Assembly (NCBI RefSeq): GCF_019669905.1
Contig: NZ_AP019777.1
Span: 1,364,001 to 1,428,000 of the forward strand
DNA: 64,000 bases
DNA from: Methylomonas koyamae
Lineage (GTDB): Bacteria > Pseudomonadota > Gammaproteobacteria > Methylococcales > Methylomonadaceae
Direction of reading: 5' to 3'
The notes beneath the pieces were generated by a model. That model worked only from the letters and a program-made list of their open reading frames with translations, was not told the origin of the DNA and made no database searches. Positions 1 through 9,411 of the stretch are shown in pieces (position 1 is the first letter of the stretch; each line of letters opens with the position of its first letter). Position numbers and translations under genes: made by a program.

Positions 1-41
1 TTAGAATTGCTTCGTCTTAACCCAGTAAAAAAGTCAAGAAT

Positions 42-998
42 ATGCAAATAGTACTCGCTAACCCCCGTGGATTCTGTGCCGGCGTCGACCGGGCCATCGA
101 AATCGTCGATCAAGCGATAGACACTTTCGGAGCGCCGATTTACGTGCGCCACGAAGTGGTGCACAACCGCACTGTCGTCGATGGCTTGAAAGAAAAGGGT
201 GCCGTTTTTATCGAAGAACTCAGCGACGTGCCGGTCGGGTCGTATCTGATTTTCAGCGCGCACGGTGTGTCCAAAGCGGTACAGAAAGAAGCCGAGGAAC
301 GTCAGTTGACGGTATTCGATGCCACCTGTCCGTTGGTGACCAAGGTACACATGCAGGTCGCCAAACACGCTAAACAAGACCGGGAAGTGATTCTGATCGG
401 CCACGCCGGCCATCCGGAAGTGGAAGGTACCATGGGCCAGTACGATAAATGCACCGAACACGGCGACATTTATCTGGTGGAAACGCCGGAGGACGTCAAA
501 AACCTGAAGGTCAACAATCCAGATAATCTGGCCTACGTCACGCAAACCACGTTGTCGATGACCGACACCAAAGTCATGGTCGACGCATTGCGCGAACAAT
601 TTCCGTCGATCAAGGAACAGAAAAAAGACGACATTTGCTATGCCACGCAAAACCGGCAAGACGCGGTGCACGATCTGGCCAGAATCTCCGATTTGATCCT
701 GGTGGTCGGTTCGCCGAACAGTTCCAATTCCAACCGTTTGCGGGAAATCGCCGAGCAACTGGGCAAACCGGCCCACCTGATCGATACTTACAAGGACTTG
801 AAACAGGAATGGTTGGATGGTATCGATGTGGTCGGCGTTACCGCCGGCGCCTCGGCACCGGAAGTGCTGGTGCAGGAAGTGATCAACCAATTGAAGGAGT
901 GGGGTGGCGAAAATACCACCGTGCGCGAAAACAAAGGTATCGAGGAAAAAGTGGTGTTTTCGATTCCTAAGGAATTGAAAAAAGCCATGGAAGCCTGA
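42..998 (+). CDS. ispH: 4-hydroxy-3-methylbut-2-enyl diphosphate reductase IspH
   Basis: Last enzyme of the MEP isoprenoid pathway; it reduces HMBPP to IPP and DMAPP using a [4Fe-4S] cluster in the cytoplasm. The 318-residue protein has normal family length and opens with the typical [13 protein letters not shown] motif. The three cluster cysteines are visible at residues 12, 96 (DATCPLV) and 199 (DDICYATQ), and the catalytic glutamate is E126 in HPEVEGT. The gene begins close to the window edge, so an upstream operon partner cannot be seen. The rhodanese gene follows after 16 bases in the same direction. Identification is secure. Confidence 0.97.
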   Translation: MQIVLANPRGFCAGVDRAIEIVDQAIDTFGAPIYVRHEVVHNRTVVDGLKEKGAVFIEELSDVPVGSYLIFSAHGVSKAVQKEAEERQLTVFDATCPLVTKVHMQVAKHAKQDREVILIGHAGHPEVEGTMGQYDKCTEHGDIYLVETPEDVKNLKVNNPDNLAYVTQTTLSMTDTKVMVDALREQFPSIKEQKKDDICYATQNRQDAVHDLARISDLILVVGSPNSSNSNRLREIAEQLGKPAHLIDTYKDLKQEWLDGIDVVGVTAGASAPEVLVQEVINQLKEWGGENTTVRENKGIEEKVVFSIPKELKKAMEA

Positions 999-1014
999 TT
1001 TTTAGGAGAAATTT

Positions 1015-1374
1015 ATGCCAATCACAGCTCAGGAACTGGTTGCTGCCGCCAAGCAGCAGATTACCGAAATCGACGTCGCGGCGGCCCAAGCCAGGCTGTC
1101 CGGCTCCTTGCTGCTGGACGTGCGCGAGCCGGCCGAATTCGCTGCCGGCCACTTGCCGGGGGCGGTCAACATTCCGCGCGGCGTATTGGAATTTCAAATC
1201 GGCGGCCATCCGGCCTTTCAAGGCAAACAGGATGCGGGCATTGTCGTGTACTGCCAGGGCGGTGGCCGCTCGGCGTTGGCAACCCAGGTCCTGAACCAGT
1301 TGGGATATTCCGGCGCGGTCAGCATGGCCGGGGGCTTTAAGGCTTGGGCGGAGAGCGGGCTCAAGGTTGAATGA
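1015..1374 (+). CDS. Single-domain rhodanese-like sulfurtransferase
   Basis: A 119-residue protein made of one rhodanese domain. The substrate-binding segment LLDVREPAEFAAGHLPGAVN is followed by the active-site loop YCQGGGRS, with the catalytic cysteine at residue 80. A good ribosome binding site (taggag) lies 7 bases before the ATG. Rhodaneses of this size move sulfane sulfur between thiols; the physiological donor and acceptor cannot be read from the sequence. The gene sits 16 bases after ispH and overlaps the next gene by 8 bases, so the three probably form one transcript. Confidence 0.9.
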   Translation: MPITAQELVAAAKQQITEIDVAAAQARLSGSLLLDVREPAEFAAGHLPGAVNIPRGVLEFQIGGHPAFQGKQDAGIVVYCQGGGRSALATQVLNQLGYSGAVSMAGGFKAWAESGLKVE

Positions 1375-1765
1375 GCTAGGCCAAATCCGCATCGACAAAT
1401 GGCTGTGGGCCGCGCGGTTCTTCAAAACGCGCGGTCTGGCGGCCGATGCCGTCAACGGCGGCAAAGTCCATGTCAACGGCCAGCGTTGCAAGCCGGGTAA
1501 GGACGTCAAAATTGGCGACCTCGTCACGGTGACCAAGGACCAGTATACCTGGGAAGTACGGGTCACCGATCTGAACAAGCAGCGGCGTCCCGCCCAGGAA
1601 GCGGCCGAGCTTTATCACGAAGACACAACCAGTGCGGAAAAACGCCGGCAGCAAATCGAATTGCGCAAACAGCAACAGGCGCAGCAGCACCCTTCCGAAC
1701 GCGAGCATAAACCCAATAAAAAGCAGCGCCGGCAAATCCACCGTTTCAAGCAGGACTCGTTGTAA
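1367..1765 (+). CDS. hslR: Ribosome-associated heat shock protein Hsp15 (S4 domain)
   Basis: A 132-residue S4 RNA-binding protein of the Hsp15 family, which binds 50S subunits carrying stalled nascent chains after heat stress. The S4 core is at the N-terminus (IRIDKWLWAARFFKTRGLA, then VHVNGQRCKPGKDVKIGD), followed by a basic Gln/Lys/Arg-rich tail typical of the family. No ATG is available near the S4 domain; the in-frame TTG at 1367, inside the end of the rhodanese gene, is the likely start. The overlap implies translational coupling. Confidence 0.88.
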   Translation: MNELGQIRIDKWLWAARFFKTRGLAADAVNGGKVHVNGQRCKPGKDVKIGDLVTVTKDQYTWEVRVTDLNKQRRPAQEAAELYHEDTTSAEKRRQQIELRKQQQAQQHPSEREHKPNKKQRRQIHRFKQDSL

Positions 1766-1973
1766 GCGGACGTCGCCGCGGTCGGATAAAACGATAGCCA
1801 CATCGCCGACTTCAATTTATTATTCCCGGCTGAATGTAGTGAATTAAGCGCGAAAGTATTGCCTAAACTTGCGGCTTAGATTCCGTTAAGTAAGGCCTAA
1901 GCGCCAGCCGTTAGCTTGAAAACGCCGGTGCCGCCCGGCCGTCGAACGTCGCCACACTTCTTTAGGACCATTA

Positions 1974-3749
1974 ATGCCGATCAGCCGCTTGTCAACTCTA
2001 CCCGTTACGCTTATTGCCGGCAGTTTGCTCGCCGGTTGCGCCACGACCCGGCAGATCGCGGTGGACTACCCCAAAACCGAAACGGTAGCGATCAAACCCT
2101 TGCGCGGCCACAGTGCGGTCGGCGGCGACGATTACTACGTGCAGTTGGTTTCCGATTTCGAATTCAAGGGCGACAGCGCATTGAAAGGCGGTTGCAACGA
2201 GATGGGCGGGCACTACGAGAACGGCGACCTGTCGGCGGCTTTGGTATTCAGCGTCCACAACGAAACCTTGAAGTTGAAACGGGAAGTCAGCGGTTTCCTC
2301 TATCAGGCCACCACCGGCAAGTGCAATTTCAAGTTGGAGACCAAAAAAGCCAACCTGACGCCGTGGTTGAGGCTGGATACCAGCAAGGATACGCTGATCG
2401 ATTACAACTTTCTCACCAGCAACAGCCACGAAGCCAATCTTTCCCAGTTGGTCGAGGATGTCAATGCCGCCAGCGGCTTGTTCGCGTTGACCGGTGTCGG
2501 CGCCGGTATGGCGGTGATGGGTAAACTGGCCGGCAATTGGGTGGAAACCAGCCCGCAGGTCGTGGCGAAAACCCCGGCGGCGAGCGGAAAATACAGTTCC
2601 GAGAGCCATTCCCTGCCGGCTAGCGTGGTGTTAGCCGGCGATAGCGGCAATTTCAACCAGAGCCGATTGGCTGTGTACGAAGTGGTCGAAGGCGGGTTGA
2701 AGGCTTGGAGTTCGGAGGCCAAATTGCTGGGCGAACTGCGGATTTACCCGGAAGTCGCCACGTCGCTGTTGTTAAAAACCGCCGGAGAAACCACGCCGGA
2801 TGCCCACGATCTGTCTTTGGACGAATTATGGCGGGCGCCGATCCAGACCGCCAACGGCGAAGTCAGCCTGCTGCAATTGGTCAACCAGGTCGATCCTGCC
2901 GCCAAGCCCAATTTGCAAATGGACTGGCGTAATTACGAAGAAGTGGAGAGCCAATGCCGACGGCTGAAATTGGTGATGAAGGATTTGGGTTTCAACAAAT
3001 TCGACCGCAATGCCGTGTTGTATTACTTTCTAGCCAAATCGCCCGACTGGAAAAATTTTAATATCTCCGCACAGAAGGCGATGACCGACGAAATTCGGCC
3101 GAAACTGCTGGAGCAATACCGCACCAAGGATTTTTCCGCCTGTCTGGCGGCCGAGGACTATGCGGCTATGAAAAGCATGCGCTTGCCGGTTAACACCGGG
3201 CAGGACTGGGATAATTTGACCAGTTCCCGGCAGAAGAAGGAAGGCGTGATCAGTCCGATCCAGTCGGCGGCACGCCAATTTTTGTCGGCTTTGCAAAATC
3301 CGAATAAGGACGAAGCCGCCCGGCAACTGTATCCGTTGCTGAATACCGAAAAGTCCGGCAACGGTTCGGTATTGCTGCAGAACCATTTAAGCAACTTCGG
3401 CTTGGAGGCCTTGTTGCAGGTGCCGAATATTGCCGACGACGGCGTCGTGGTCACCGCCGCGCAGTTGGCCAATGTGTTCGCAGCGCTGAACGTCGACAGT
3501 TTCAGTTGTGCCCGGCCGGCGCAGGAACAAGGTCAGCCAATGGCGAATATCGGCATCATGCTGTTCGCAACCAAACCGGGTAGCCCGCGCGAAAAGGGTG
3601 GAGCGCTGGAATTCGAGCTGGTGCAGGGCAAGATCGGCCGCTTGGCGTTTCAACACCCGTCGTTTCGCGATTTCGAACAAAATCTGGCGGATTATCCGGA
3701 TCTGGGCGGCTGCCGGATAGACGCCGAATTCATCAACCGGCTACATTGA
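1974..3749 (+). CDS. Uncharacterised large lipoprotein
   Basis: A 591-residue predicted lipoprotein: a short charged N-terminus, a hydrophobic stretch and a lipobox GSLLAGC with the lipidated cysteine at residue 22. An AGGA ribosome site is 6 bases before the ATG. No conserved domain was recognised. The mature part is mostly soluble in composition, apart from a hydrophobic Gly/Ala-rich segment (TGVGAGMAVMGKLAG, about residues 178-192) that could touch a membrane. The next gene, a large DUF748 envelope protein, starts 13 bases later, so the two probably act together in the cell envelope. The exact role is unknown. Confidence 0.75.
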   Translation: MPISRLSTLPVTLIAGSLLAGCATTRQIAVDYPKTETVAIKPLRGHSAVGGDDYYVQLVSDFEFKGDSALKGGCNEMGGHYENGDLSAALVFSVHNETLKLKREVSGFLYQATTGKCNFKLETKKANLTPWLRLDTSKDTLIDYNFLTSNSHEANLSQLVEDVNAASGLFALTGVGAGMAVMGKLAGNWVETSPQVVAKTPAASGKYSSESHSLPASVVLAGDSGNFNQSRLAVYEVVEGGLKAWSSEAKLLGELRIYPEVATSLLLKTAGETTPDAHDLSLDELWRAPIQTANGEVSLLQLVNQVDPAAKPNLQMDWRNYEEVESQCRRLKLVMKDLGFNKFDRNAVLYYFLAKSPDWKNFNISAQKAMTDEIRPKLLEQYRTKDFSACLAAEDYAAMKSMRLPVNTGQDWDNLTSSRQKKEGVISPIQSAARQFLSALQNPNKDEAARQLYPLLNTEKSGNGSVLLQNHLSNFGLEALLQVPNIADDGVVVTAAQLANVFAALNVDSFSCARPAQEQGQPMANIGIMLFATKPGSPREKGGALEFELVQGKIGRLAFQHPSFRDFEQNLADYPDLGGCRIDAEFINRLH

Positions 3750-3762
3750 CCTGAAATAAGCG

Positions 3763-6741
3763 ATGCCGATTACGCTAAACCGGAAAAAAACCTTGATTGC
3801 CGTCGCGGCAGTATCCGCTGGCGCGGCGGCGTATGCGCTAGCCGGTTTTTATCTGCTGCCGAAAATTGCGCTGAGCAAACTTCCGCAAATCGTCAAGCAA
3901 CAAACCGGGCAGACGCCGCAGTTGCAACAGATTCGGCTGAATCCGTTCAGTTGGGTGCTGGAGTTGCGGGAATTCTCGTTACCGGCCGGCGACGGCCAAC
4001 TGCTGGCCGGGTTCGAAGCGTTACGGATCGATCTGGCGGCGTGGGAGTCGATCAAACTGGGCGGTGTAGTCGTCGACAGCATCGAGCTGTCCAAGCTGCA
4101 ACTCAATATCGCCCGCCGCGCCGACGGCCGTTTTAATTTTGCCGACCTGCAGCCGGAACAGACCGAAGCAGAGGCTGTCCCGGCGGCGCCGGAGGCCGAT
4201 ACCGATCCGGTCAAACTGTTGATTCGTCACGCGGCAATTTCCGACGGCAAGCTCGCCTGGCTGGATGTCTCGACCGGCCAAGCCTTGGCCGAAACTCTGG
4301 TGCCGATCAATTTAATGCTGCAGGACATCAGTACTCAGGCCGAACAGGCCGGCAACGGCAAGTTGACGCTGGGCATCGAGTCCGGCGGCAGCATCGAATG
4401 GAGCGGGGATTTTAGTCTGCAACCTTTGGCTTCCAAAGGCCACCTGCAGCTCGACGCCATCGGCTTGGATAAAGTTTGGCAGTTGTTTTTGCAGCAACTG
4501 CCGATACGGATAGCGGCCGGCCGGGCCGGTCTGCGAATCGATTACGATTTAACGTCGGCCGATTCCGGAGTGGCCGTGCTATTGAATAACGGCGCGCTGG
4601 CTTTGCAGCAATTGGCCGTCGTCGAAAAAAACAGCGGCAAACCACTAATCGACCTGCCGGAGCTGGCCGTCGACGGCATCGGCGTCGATGTCGAGGGGCA
4701 GACGGTGAACGTGGCTGCTCTGACCAGCCGCAATGCGGCGATACAGGCTTGGTTGCAGGCCGACGGTAGCGTCAATTACCAAGCCTTGTTCGGCGAAGAC
4801 GCCGCCGCTGCTACGGCAGGTTCGGCGCAAACTGGCGCCGGCGCTCCGGCTGCCGCCGAGTCTGGCAAGCCCTGGTCGGTTCGCTTGGGCGAACTGGCAT
4901 TGCACGATTACCAAATCCATTTCACCGATTTTAGCCAAGCCAAACCCGCCGAATTCAAACTCAGCGAGTTGAATTGCAAACTGCAAAATTTCAGTTCCGA
5001 TCTGGCCGGCAAGGTGCCGTTGCAATTCAGTACCCGATTGAACCAAACCGGCAGTCTGGCGTTGAACGGCGACATGCTGTTGCAACCGTTTGCGGCCGAT
5101 TGGGACGTGCAAATCAAAAATCTGCAGTTAAAACCTTTCCAGCCCTATCTGGATCCGTTTTTAAAACTGGAACTGGTCGACGGCGATGTCAACCTTACCG
5201 GCAAACTGCATCTGGCCGTGGCCGAGCCGTTTCAGCTCACGTTTAACGGCGATGCCGACATCGACAATTTATTGACCCGAGACCAACTGAAAAACAAGGA
5301 TTTTCTGAAGTGGTCGAATTTGGCGCTGGACGGCATTGCCATCGATTTGGCCGCGCAGGACTTTAAGCTGGCGAAAGTGTTGTTGGAACGCCCTTATGTG
5401 CGCTTTAACATCAAAAAGGACGGTACTACCAATATCGACGAGATTCTGGTCGAACCAAAAGTGGAACCGGTAAAAACTGCCAAGCCCGTTAAAACGGCCG
5501 CCAAGCCGGCCCCGGCGAAAGCCAAGGCGGATGAGCCGAGTTTAAGCATCGGCAAGATCGAAATGCGCAACGGCAAGTCCGATTTTGCCGACTATTCGTT
5601 GATCTTGCCTTTCGTCGCCGAGATGAACGGCTTGAACGGCGAAGTCCGCGGCTTTTCTTCGGATCAGGATGCCGCGGCGACGATGGCCTTGAAAGGCAAG
5701 GTTTACGACATGGCCTTGGTCGGTATCAAGGGCAAATACCAGTTCCAGAGCGGCGATTCCGATATCGCTCTGAATTTTACCCATATGCCGTTGCCGTTGA
5801 TTACGCCGTATATGGCGGAATTCGCCGGCTACCGGATCGAGAAGGGCCAGATGGCGCTGGATCTGCATTACAAGATCAAGCGCGGCCAGCTCGAGGTGCA
5901 GAACAAACTGTTCATCGACCAATTGACCTTGGGCGACAAGGTCGAGAATCCGAATGCGGTGTCCTTGCCCTTGCATCTGGCGATTGCCTTGCTGAAAGAT
6001 GCCGACGGCAAAATCAATCTGGATTTTCCGATTACCGGCAGCCTGGAAGATCCGCAATTCAGCGTCGGAGCGCTGGTGCGCGACGTGTTGGTCAATCTGG
6101 TTAAGAAGGTGGCAATGTCGCCGTTCAAGGCCATCGCCTCGTTGTTGAGCGACGACAAGGACTTCAGCAGCGTGCAATTTACCCCGGGTAGCGCCGAATT
6201 GGCCAAGGATCAGGCGGACAAATTGGGCGAATTGAGCAAGGCTCTACTCAGCAAGCCGGAACTGACGTTGGAAATCAAGGGCATTGCCTATCAAAACCAG
6301 GATTGGCCGGCCATGCGGTTCTCGGCGTTGCAGGACGTATTGAAAAAAATGAAATCCGGCGAACTGCGCGACCAGGGCCAGAAGATTCGCCACGAATACA
6401 TTCAGCTATCCGACGACGATTACAAACGCTTGCTGGCAAAATTTTTCGCCGAAGTGTTTCCGCAGGATTTCGAGCGCAGCCTGCTTGGCAAGCCGCGCAT
6501 CAAGAGCAATCCCGACGCCGATTTCTACACCTTGGCGCGCGAGCGGCTGGAAGGGATTTTTCAGCCCGACCCGCTTAAGCTCAACGATTTGGCCGTCGCC
6601 AGGGCCAACCACATCGCCCAATACGTGACCGAGTCGGGCGGCATCAGCCGGGACCGAGTTTACATTCTGGCCACCGAGTTGAGCCAGGACGAAGCCGCCG
6701 ACGGCATCAGCGCGATGTTGACATTGAACGCCGCGCCGTAA
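3763..6741 (+). CDS. DUF748 (AsmA-like) envelope protein with C-terminal OmpA-like region
   Basis: A 992-residue protein with one N-terminal membrane anchor (about residues 7-29) and a long periplasmic body. Repeated AsmA/DUF748-like segments are visible (for example FNIKKDGTTNIDEILVEP and the long amphipathic beta-rich repeats), interrupted by a Lys/Ala/Pro-rich linker near residues 565-590. The C-terminal part (SVQFTPGSAELAKDQADKL onward) resembles an OmpA-like fold, as is usual in this family. AsmA-like proteins are linked to lipid transport or outer-membrane homeostasis; that role is inferred by family only. It is paired with the upstream lipoprotein gene. Confidence 0.85.
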   Translation: MPITLNRKKTLIAVAAVSAGAAAYALAGFYLLPKIALSKLPQIVKQQTGQTPQLQQIRLNPFSWVLELREFSLPAGDGQLLAGFEALRIDLAAWESIKLGGVVVDSIELSKLQLNIARRADGRFNFADLQPEQTEAEAVPAAPEADTDPVKLLIRHAAISDGKLAWLDVSTGQALAETLVPINLMLQDISTQAEQAGNGKLTLGIESGGSIEWSGDFSLQPLASKGHLQLDAIGLDKVWQLFLQQLPIRIAAGRAGLRIDYDLTSADSGVAVLLNNGALALQQLAVVEKNSGKPLIDLPELAVDGIGVDVEGQTVNVAALTSRNAAIQAWLQADGSVNYQALFGEDAAAATAGSAQTGAGAPAAAESGKPWSVRLGELALHDYQIHFTDFSQAKPAEFKLSELNCKLQNFSSDLAGKVPLQFSTRLNQTGSLALNGDMLLQPFAADWDVQIKNLQLKPFQPYLDPFLKLELVDGDVNLTGKLHLAVAEPFQLTFNGDADIDNLLTRDQLKNKDFLKWSNLALDGIAIDLAAQDFKLAKVLLERPYVRFNIKKDGTTNIDEILVEPKVEPVKTAKPVKTAAKPAPAKAKADEPSLSIGKIEMRNGKSDFADYSLILPFVAEMNGLNGEVRGFSSDQDAAATMALKGKVYDMALVGIKGKYQFQSGDSDIALNFTHMPLPLITPYMAEFAGYRIEKGQMALDLHYKIKRGQLEVQNKLFIDQLTLGDKVENPNAVSLPLHLAIALLKDADGKINLDFPITGSLEDPQFSVGALVRDVLVNLVKKVAMSPFKAIASLLSDDKDFSSVQFTPGSAELAKDQADKLGELSKALLSKPELTLEIKGIAYQNQDWPAMRFSALQDVLKKMKSGELRDQGQKIRHEYIQLSDDDYKRLLAKFFAEVFPQDFERSLLGKPRIKSNPDADFYTLARERLEGIFQPDPLKLNDLAVARANHIAQYVTESGGISRDRVYILATELSQDEAADGISAMLTLNAAP

Positions 6742-6751
6742 AAGTCGGCCC

Positions 6752-6783
6752 GGCGGTGTAAGATAGGCCTATTTTTTACCGCC
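6752..6783. other. Nested inverted repeat between genes
   Basis: An imperfect stem formed by GGCGGT (6752-6757) and ACCGCC (6778-6783) encloses a perfect 10-base palindrome, ATAGGCCTAT, and a run of six T residues. It lies just after the DUF748 stop codon. It may act as a transcription terminator or an mRNA-stabilising hairpin; the T run is inside the stem rather than after it, so it is not a textbook terminator. Confidence 0.4.
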
Positions 6784-6835
6784 GAGGCAGGCATGCGGCG
6801 GCCTTTGTTAAGCGTTATTGACCAATGGAGTAGCC

Positions 6836-7282
6836 ATGAAAACCAAGCTTTTTCGAACGATACCGGTGTTGGCCGTTTGCGCGGCGGGCGTGTTTGCTCC
6901 GGCTCCGGTAGCGGCGCAATCGTTAGCATCCTGCACGATGACGTATAGACTCAGCGGCTGGTCTTTTGTCTACAAGCAATACGACGGTATCGGCAATATC
7001 AGTTGCAGTAACGGCCAGCGCGCGCAGGTGGCTTTGGCCTCGAAAAGTATCGGTTTTACCATCGGCAAATCGGAAATCGAAGGCACCGGCATGTTTTCCG
7101 AAGTGAAGAATTTAAACGAAATTTACGGCAATTATGTCGCTTTGGAAGGCCATGCCGGTGCCACCAAGTCGGTGGATGCCCAAGTGCTGACCCGCGGCGA
7201 AATCTCGCTGGCATTGTCGGGCAAGGGGCGCGGGATCGATATCGGCGTGACCTTGGGGGCACTGACAATCTCGCCGCGCTGA
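6836..7282 (+). CDS. Small exported protein of unknown function
   Basis: A 148-residue protein with a clear signal peptide (KTKLFRTIPVLAVCAAGVFA, cleavage probably after PVAAQ). The ATG at 6836 is preceded by GGAG at the right distance; an upstream in-frame ATG at 6818 has no such site. The mature protein has two cysteines (ASCTMTY and ISCSNGQ) that could form a disulfide, is Gly-rich and reads as mostly beta. No family was recognised. It is followed by another small gene after 55 bases. Confidence 0.7.
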   Translation: MKTKLFRTIPVLAVCAAGVFAPAPVAAQSLASCTMTYRLSGWSFVYKQYDGIGNISCSNGQRAQVALASKSIGFTIGKSEIEGTGMFSEVKNLNEIYGNYVALEGHAGATKSVDAQVLTRGEISLALSGKGRGIDIGVTLGALTISPR

Positions 7283-7337
7283 TGCCGTCCGGCGGCGATT
7301 GTGTTGGCGCCTTATTAACTGCTGAGGCCGGTTAAGC

Positions 7338-7661
7338 ATGCCTTTCGTCCGACGCGGTGCCGACGGGACCATTTCCGGCGTAAGCGCGGGCGGCGGCGAA
7401 TGGCTGGCGGCCGACGATCCGGAGTGGCTGGCATACGCCAAACTCCGGTTCGAGCAGGATGCCCGCCAAGCGTTGTCCGACACCGACAGCGAGATGGTGC
7501 GGGTGATAGACGATTTGGTCGACTTGCTGGTGGCCAAGCAAGTATTGATCTTTACCGAGTTACCGGAACGGGTGCAATCCAAATTGTTGGCCAGAAAGCA
7601 GCTAAGAAACGATATGAACGCATTGCAGAACCCGGTGGTTGACGACGAGGCGCTTTTCTAA
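7338..7661 (+). CDS. Conserved small protein, sometimes misnamed tryptophan-synthase-beta-like
   Basis: A 107-residue acidic cytoplasmic protein. Its N-terminus (MPFVRRGADGTISGV) and helical remainder resemble a small gammaproteobacterial family that databases often label tryptophan synthase subunit beta-like, although it lacks the size and the PLP-lysine motif of TrpB. A real function is not known. It lies between an exported protein gene and a larger uncharacterised gene, all on the same strand. Confidence 0.65.
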   Translation: MPFVRRGADGTISGVSAGGGEWLAADDPEWLAYAKLRFEQDARQALSDTDSEMVRVIDDLVDLLVAKQVLIFTELPERVQSKLLARKQLRNDMNALQNPVVDDEALF

Positions 7662-7753
7662 AAAATGGAGTCTATAGTTGTTAACGTTGCCGGTTTGCCG
7701 TGGCTGCACCGGTACCGAGAGCGCGCCGAGCGCGTACATATTTTGGGCTGTTT

Positions 7754-9349
7754 GTGAAAAACTCGTTCTTTCTAGTCATTCCCGAGCAAAAAAGCGATCC
7801 GCAACTGCTGGCTTCGTTCGGCGACGACGCGCTGAAACAATGGATTGCCGAGCTTCCCGCCGCCAACCCGGGCTTGGCGGCGCGCTTATTCTATGAATTG
7901 CTGGGCGAACTGGTTACAGTGGAAATGCCGGCGGCAAAACGCCTGCACGCCCTGGAGATGCTCCGCGACAGTTTTTTTCTGATCGACGACTATCTGCGTT
8001 CGCGCCTGACCCGGTCCGGCTTCCCGAAAGGCGAGAACGAGAAGAAAATTTTCGGCTTGGCCTGCAGCATCGAGCGCCAATTCACGATCGGTTACTGGAG
8101 CGTGGCCCGCGAATTGACCCGCCGCGAAGTGAGCTGGTTGCAGGCCAAACCCACTGTGTTGGCCATCCAGCGCACGATCAAGGGCTTGAGCCGTATCGTC
8201 GTCACCCATTACATGATGAGTTATCCGATCCCGGATTGGATCTGGATCGACTTGCATTCGTTGTACAAGCTGGCAGTGAAGTTGGGTAAGGCCGACGTCA
8301 AGGTGGCCGATCAGGGCGGAATTTTCAGCAAGCAGTCGTCGATCGAGGATAGTTACAAACAAATCCTATTGCTGAGCCTGGCGTATCCGTCCGGTTTGAT
8401 GCAAAAGGAATTCCAGCTGGTTTACGAGTTCATCGAAAAAATCGCCGATTTGCTGGAGATCGAAACCAAGCCGGTCGCCGGTCAAGCCGTGCAGTGCTCG
8501 ATTCTGATGGACGAGGATTTGCCGCCGGCCTTTCTGGCCAACAGCGGGCAGAGTGACCGCCGCTCGGATTCGGCGATGCTGTACCTGAATCTGAGCAAGT
8601 TGGCCAAGGTATTCAAGCATCCGGACAAGTTTTCCAGCAAGGACGAAGCCCGTTTCAGTTCGCTGGAGATGGAGAAGAGCCAGCAGCAACGCCTGCCGGC
8701 GGAGTTGTTCGATTATCTGTTGCAGCGTTGGCAGGGCCAGGAACCGCAAGGCTCGGTGTATTTCAGCGACCGGCTCGACCGCTACGTGGCGATTGGCCTG
8801 GAGCCTACTTTCGACTTGCTCGATGCCTCGCGTAACGGCTCCGGTTCCGGCTTGGAAAAACGTGCCGAGACCGATTCGGAACGCGCGCTGTCGTGCAACT
8901 TCGACCAGGAAGGCGTGCTGTCTATCGGTAGTTTGGTCAGCTTTAGAAAGATCGATGCCTTGCCCCAGCAGCGTGCTTTGGGCGTGGTTTGCAAGATACT
9001 GGTGCCCAAACAGGACAGCAAGCTGATCTTCGAATTGATGGTTATCGCCGCCCAGGCCTATGCGGTGACTTACCAGGCGCTGGACGCATCGCCCGGCGAC
9101 GAACGCAAGAAAGCCTTGATTTACGGCGCGAAAGACCACGAAGGCGAGAAGAGTTATATCATTATGGATTCTTTTCGTTTGAAGGACGGCGACCTGCTTA
9201 GAATGTACATGGGCAACGAGAATTTTCCGATCATCCTGAACGGCCGGCGTAACATCGGCCTGGGCTATTGGCAATTCGAGTGCCGGCGGATTCTGGACGA
9301 ATCCACCATACCGCAACAACCCAAGAAGAAAGGCTATGACTTTATCTAA
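7754..9349 (+). CDS. Uncharacterised conserved cytoplasmic protein
   Basis: A 531-residue protein with no signal peptide or membrane segment. The N-terminal two thirds are helical; the last 130 residues (around RKIDALPQQRALGVVCKIL and the MGNENFPIILNGRRNIG segment) look like a compact beta domain. No catalytic motif was recognised. The start is uncertain: GTG at 7754 follows a weak GGG site and is used here, but an in-frame GTG at 7700 is also possible. The gene runs into rnr after about 60 bases, so it may be transcribed with it. Confidence 0.7.
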   Translation: MKNSFFLVIPEQKSDPQLLASFGDDALKQWIAELPAANPGLAARLFYELLGELVTVEMPAAKRLHALEMLRDSFFLIDDYLRSRLTRSGFPKGENEKKIFGLACSIERQFTIGYWSVARELTRREVSWLQAKPTVLAIQRTIKGLSRIVVTHYMMSYPIPDWIWIDLHSLYKLAVKLGKADVKVADQGGIFSKQSSIEDSYKQILLLSLAYPSGLMQKEFQLVYEFIEKIADLLEIETKPVAGQAVQCSILMDEDLPPAFLANSGQSDRRSDSAMLYLNLSKLAKVFKHPDKFSSKDEARFSSLEMEKSQQQRLPAELFDYLLQRWQGQEPQGSVYFSDRLDRYVAIGLEPTFDLLDASRNGSGSGLEKRAETDSERALSCNFDQEGVLSIGSLVSFRKIDALPQQRALGVVCKILVPKQDSKLIFELMVIAAQAYAVTYQALDASPGDERKKALIYGAKDHEGEKSYIIMDSFRLKDGDLLRMYMGNENFPIILNGRRNIGLGYWQFECRRILDESTIPQQPKKKGYDFI

Positions 9350-9411
9350 CCCATGCCACAAGCGCCCGATACACCGTATTGCGGGGGCGTGGCTGCCAAG
9401 CGACGGATTCA

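Noticed and set aside
7338..7661. Tryptophan synthase beta subunit
   Set aside because: The database-style name is misleading: the protein is about 107 residues, with none of the TrpB PLP-binding motifs.
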